Under the pieces are notes generated by a model. It was not told the DNA's origin, did no database searches, and saw only the letters and a list, made by a program, of their open reading frames with translations. 5,962 nucleotides of DNA from Alphaproteobacteria bacterium (GTDB lineage Bacteria > Pseudomonadota > Alphaproteobacteria > ATCC43930 > CGMCC-115725): contig VAZR01000003.1 of assembly GCA_005888515.1 (NCBI GenBank), positions 1 through 5,962 of the forward strand, written 5' to 3'. This document shows, piece after piece, positions 5,430 to 5,962 of this stretch; the first letter of the stretch is position 1; every line of letters starts with the position of its first letter. The translations under genes were made by a program, and so were the position numbers.

Positions 5430-5962
5430 ATGAGCGACGTGGATCGACGGGTCTTGCTTGCGCTCGCTGGTGCTGCACTCGTGGGCGGGTGGCTGGCGAT
5501 GCCGCGGCCGGCGCGGGCTTGGCCGGCACCGGCGCCGTTGCGGCGGCTCCGGCTGTCGAACGCCCATACCGGCGAGAGCTTTGACGGCCCGTTCCGCGAC
5601 GATGTCGGGCCGATCTCGCAGGCGATGTCGGATCTCTCGGTGTTTCTGCGCGATCATCATTCCGGCGAGAAGATCGCGATCGATGTCGGCGTCCTCGATT
5701 TTCTCGCCAGCGTCATGGATGCGGTCGGCGCGACCAGCGCGACGATCCTGTCGGCCTACCGGACGCGCGAGACCAATGCGATGCTGGCGCGCACCACCTT
5801 CGGGGTCGCCGATAACAGCCAGCACATCTACGGGCGGGCGCTCGATGTGCGGCTCGCGACGCGCAATGAGGAGGCGATGCAGGCCGCGCGCGCGATGCTG
5901 CGCGGCGGCGTCGGCTGGTATCCGCGTTCCGGCTTTTTCCACCTCGACAGCGGCCCGGTGCG
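5430..5962 (+). CDS. YcbK/MepK-like (DUF882, peptidase M15A) murein endopeptidase, Tat-exported (partial, 3' end missing)
   Basis: From ATG 5430 the frame stays open for 177 codons to the window edge. The start has a poor ribosome site (GGGGAAG about 20 nt upstream), but the leader fits exactly: DRRVLLALAGAALVGG has a twin-arginine at residues 6-7, a hydrophobic core and an ARA-type cleavage site, and E. coli YcbK is a known Tat substrate. The mature part begins LRLSNAHTGESFDGPFRDDV and continues with LSAYRTRETNAML, SQHIYGRALDVRL and GGVGWYPRSGFFHLDSGPV. Zinc ligands of the M15A fold are visible: His132, Asp139 and His171. The E. coli homologue cleaves peptide crosslinks in peptidoglycan; a periplasmic wall-remodelling role follows by homology. 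The family usually ends shortly after the HLD.GPVR.W motif, so only a few residues should be missing. It follows the upstream terminator and is probably an independent unit. Confidence 0.92.
   Translation, partial: MSDVDRRVLLALAGAALVGGWLAMPRPARAWPAPAPLRRLRLSNAHTGESFDGPFRDDVGPISQAMSDLSVFLRDHHSGEKIAIDVGVLDFLASVMDAVGATSATILSAYRTRETNAMLARTTFGVADNSQHIYGRALDVRLATRNEEAMQAARAMLRGGVGWYPRSGFFHLDSGPV

Noticed and set aside
5391..5942. A 183-codon minus-strand open frame at the right edge.
   Set aside because: It is antisense to the YcbK-like gene, which has a Tat signal and all zinc ligands.

Overview
The window looks like a GC-rich alphaproteobacterial chromosome, most likely Rhizobiales near Bradyrhizobium or Rhodopseudomonas. 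The grounds are strong G/C bias at third codon positions, a small secreted protein of the GCG/CRPN type, a YcbK-like (DUF882) peptidase, and intergenic palindromes of kinds I recall from those genomes. The organism assignment is inference from protein style; no rRNA or marker gene is present.

Left edge (1-611). A minus-strand frame open from 429 to base 1 encodes the N-terminus of a tyrosine-recombinase-type integrase (DUF6538-like start). It begins 90 bp beyond the 3' end of a complete minus-strand tRNA-Ser (anticodon CGA, CCA encoded, 520-611). This is the usual layout of an integrative element inserted at a tRNA 3' end: the island would extend leftward out of the window, and everything right of about 520 would be the chromosomal flank.

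Middle left (612-2190). A secreted retropepsin-like aspartic protease (863-1507, +) has DPG where DTG/DSG is expected, and a C-terminus that seems to have slipped frame near 1320-1330. It converges on a small secreted GCG/CRPN-type protein (1574-1846, -) across a strong hairpin terminator (1521-1550). The gap at 1847-2190 holds a degenerate intergenic palindrome and a 13-bp inverted repeat just upstream of the next gene.

Middle right (2191-5276). Three plus-strand genes lie in a row: a DadA/DAO-type FAD-dependent amine or amino-acid oxidoreductase, a MetE-C-like zinc methyltransferase-family gene broken by a one-base frameshift near 4004-4011, and a small cupin. A REP-type palindrome separates the first two; only 77 bp without an obvious terminator separate the last two. 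They may belong to one small-molecule pathway, but the substrate cannot be read from sequence.

Right edge (5277-5962). A dispersed inverted repeat that doubles as a terminator is followed by the start of a Tat-exported YcbK/MepK-like (peptidase M15A) murein endopeptidase gene that runs off the window.

I found no convincing novel defence or mobile system inside the window. The most informative points are the island junction at tRNA-Ser and two apparent single-base losses of the same polarity, which may be real decay or assembly errors.
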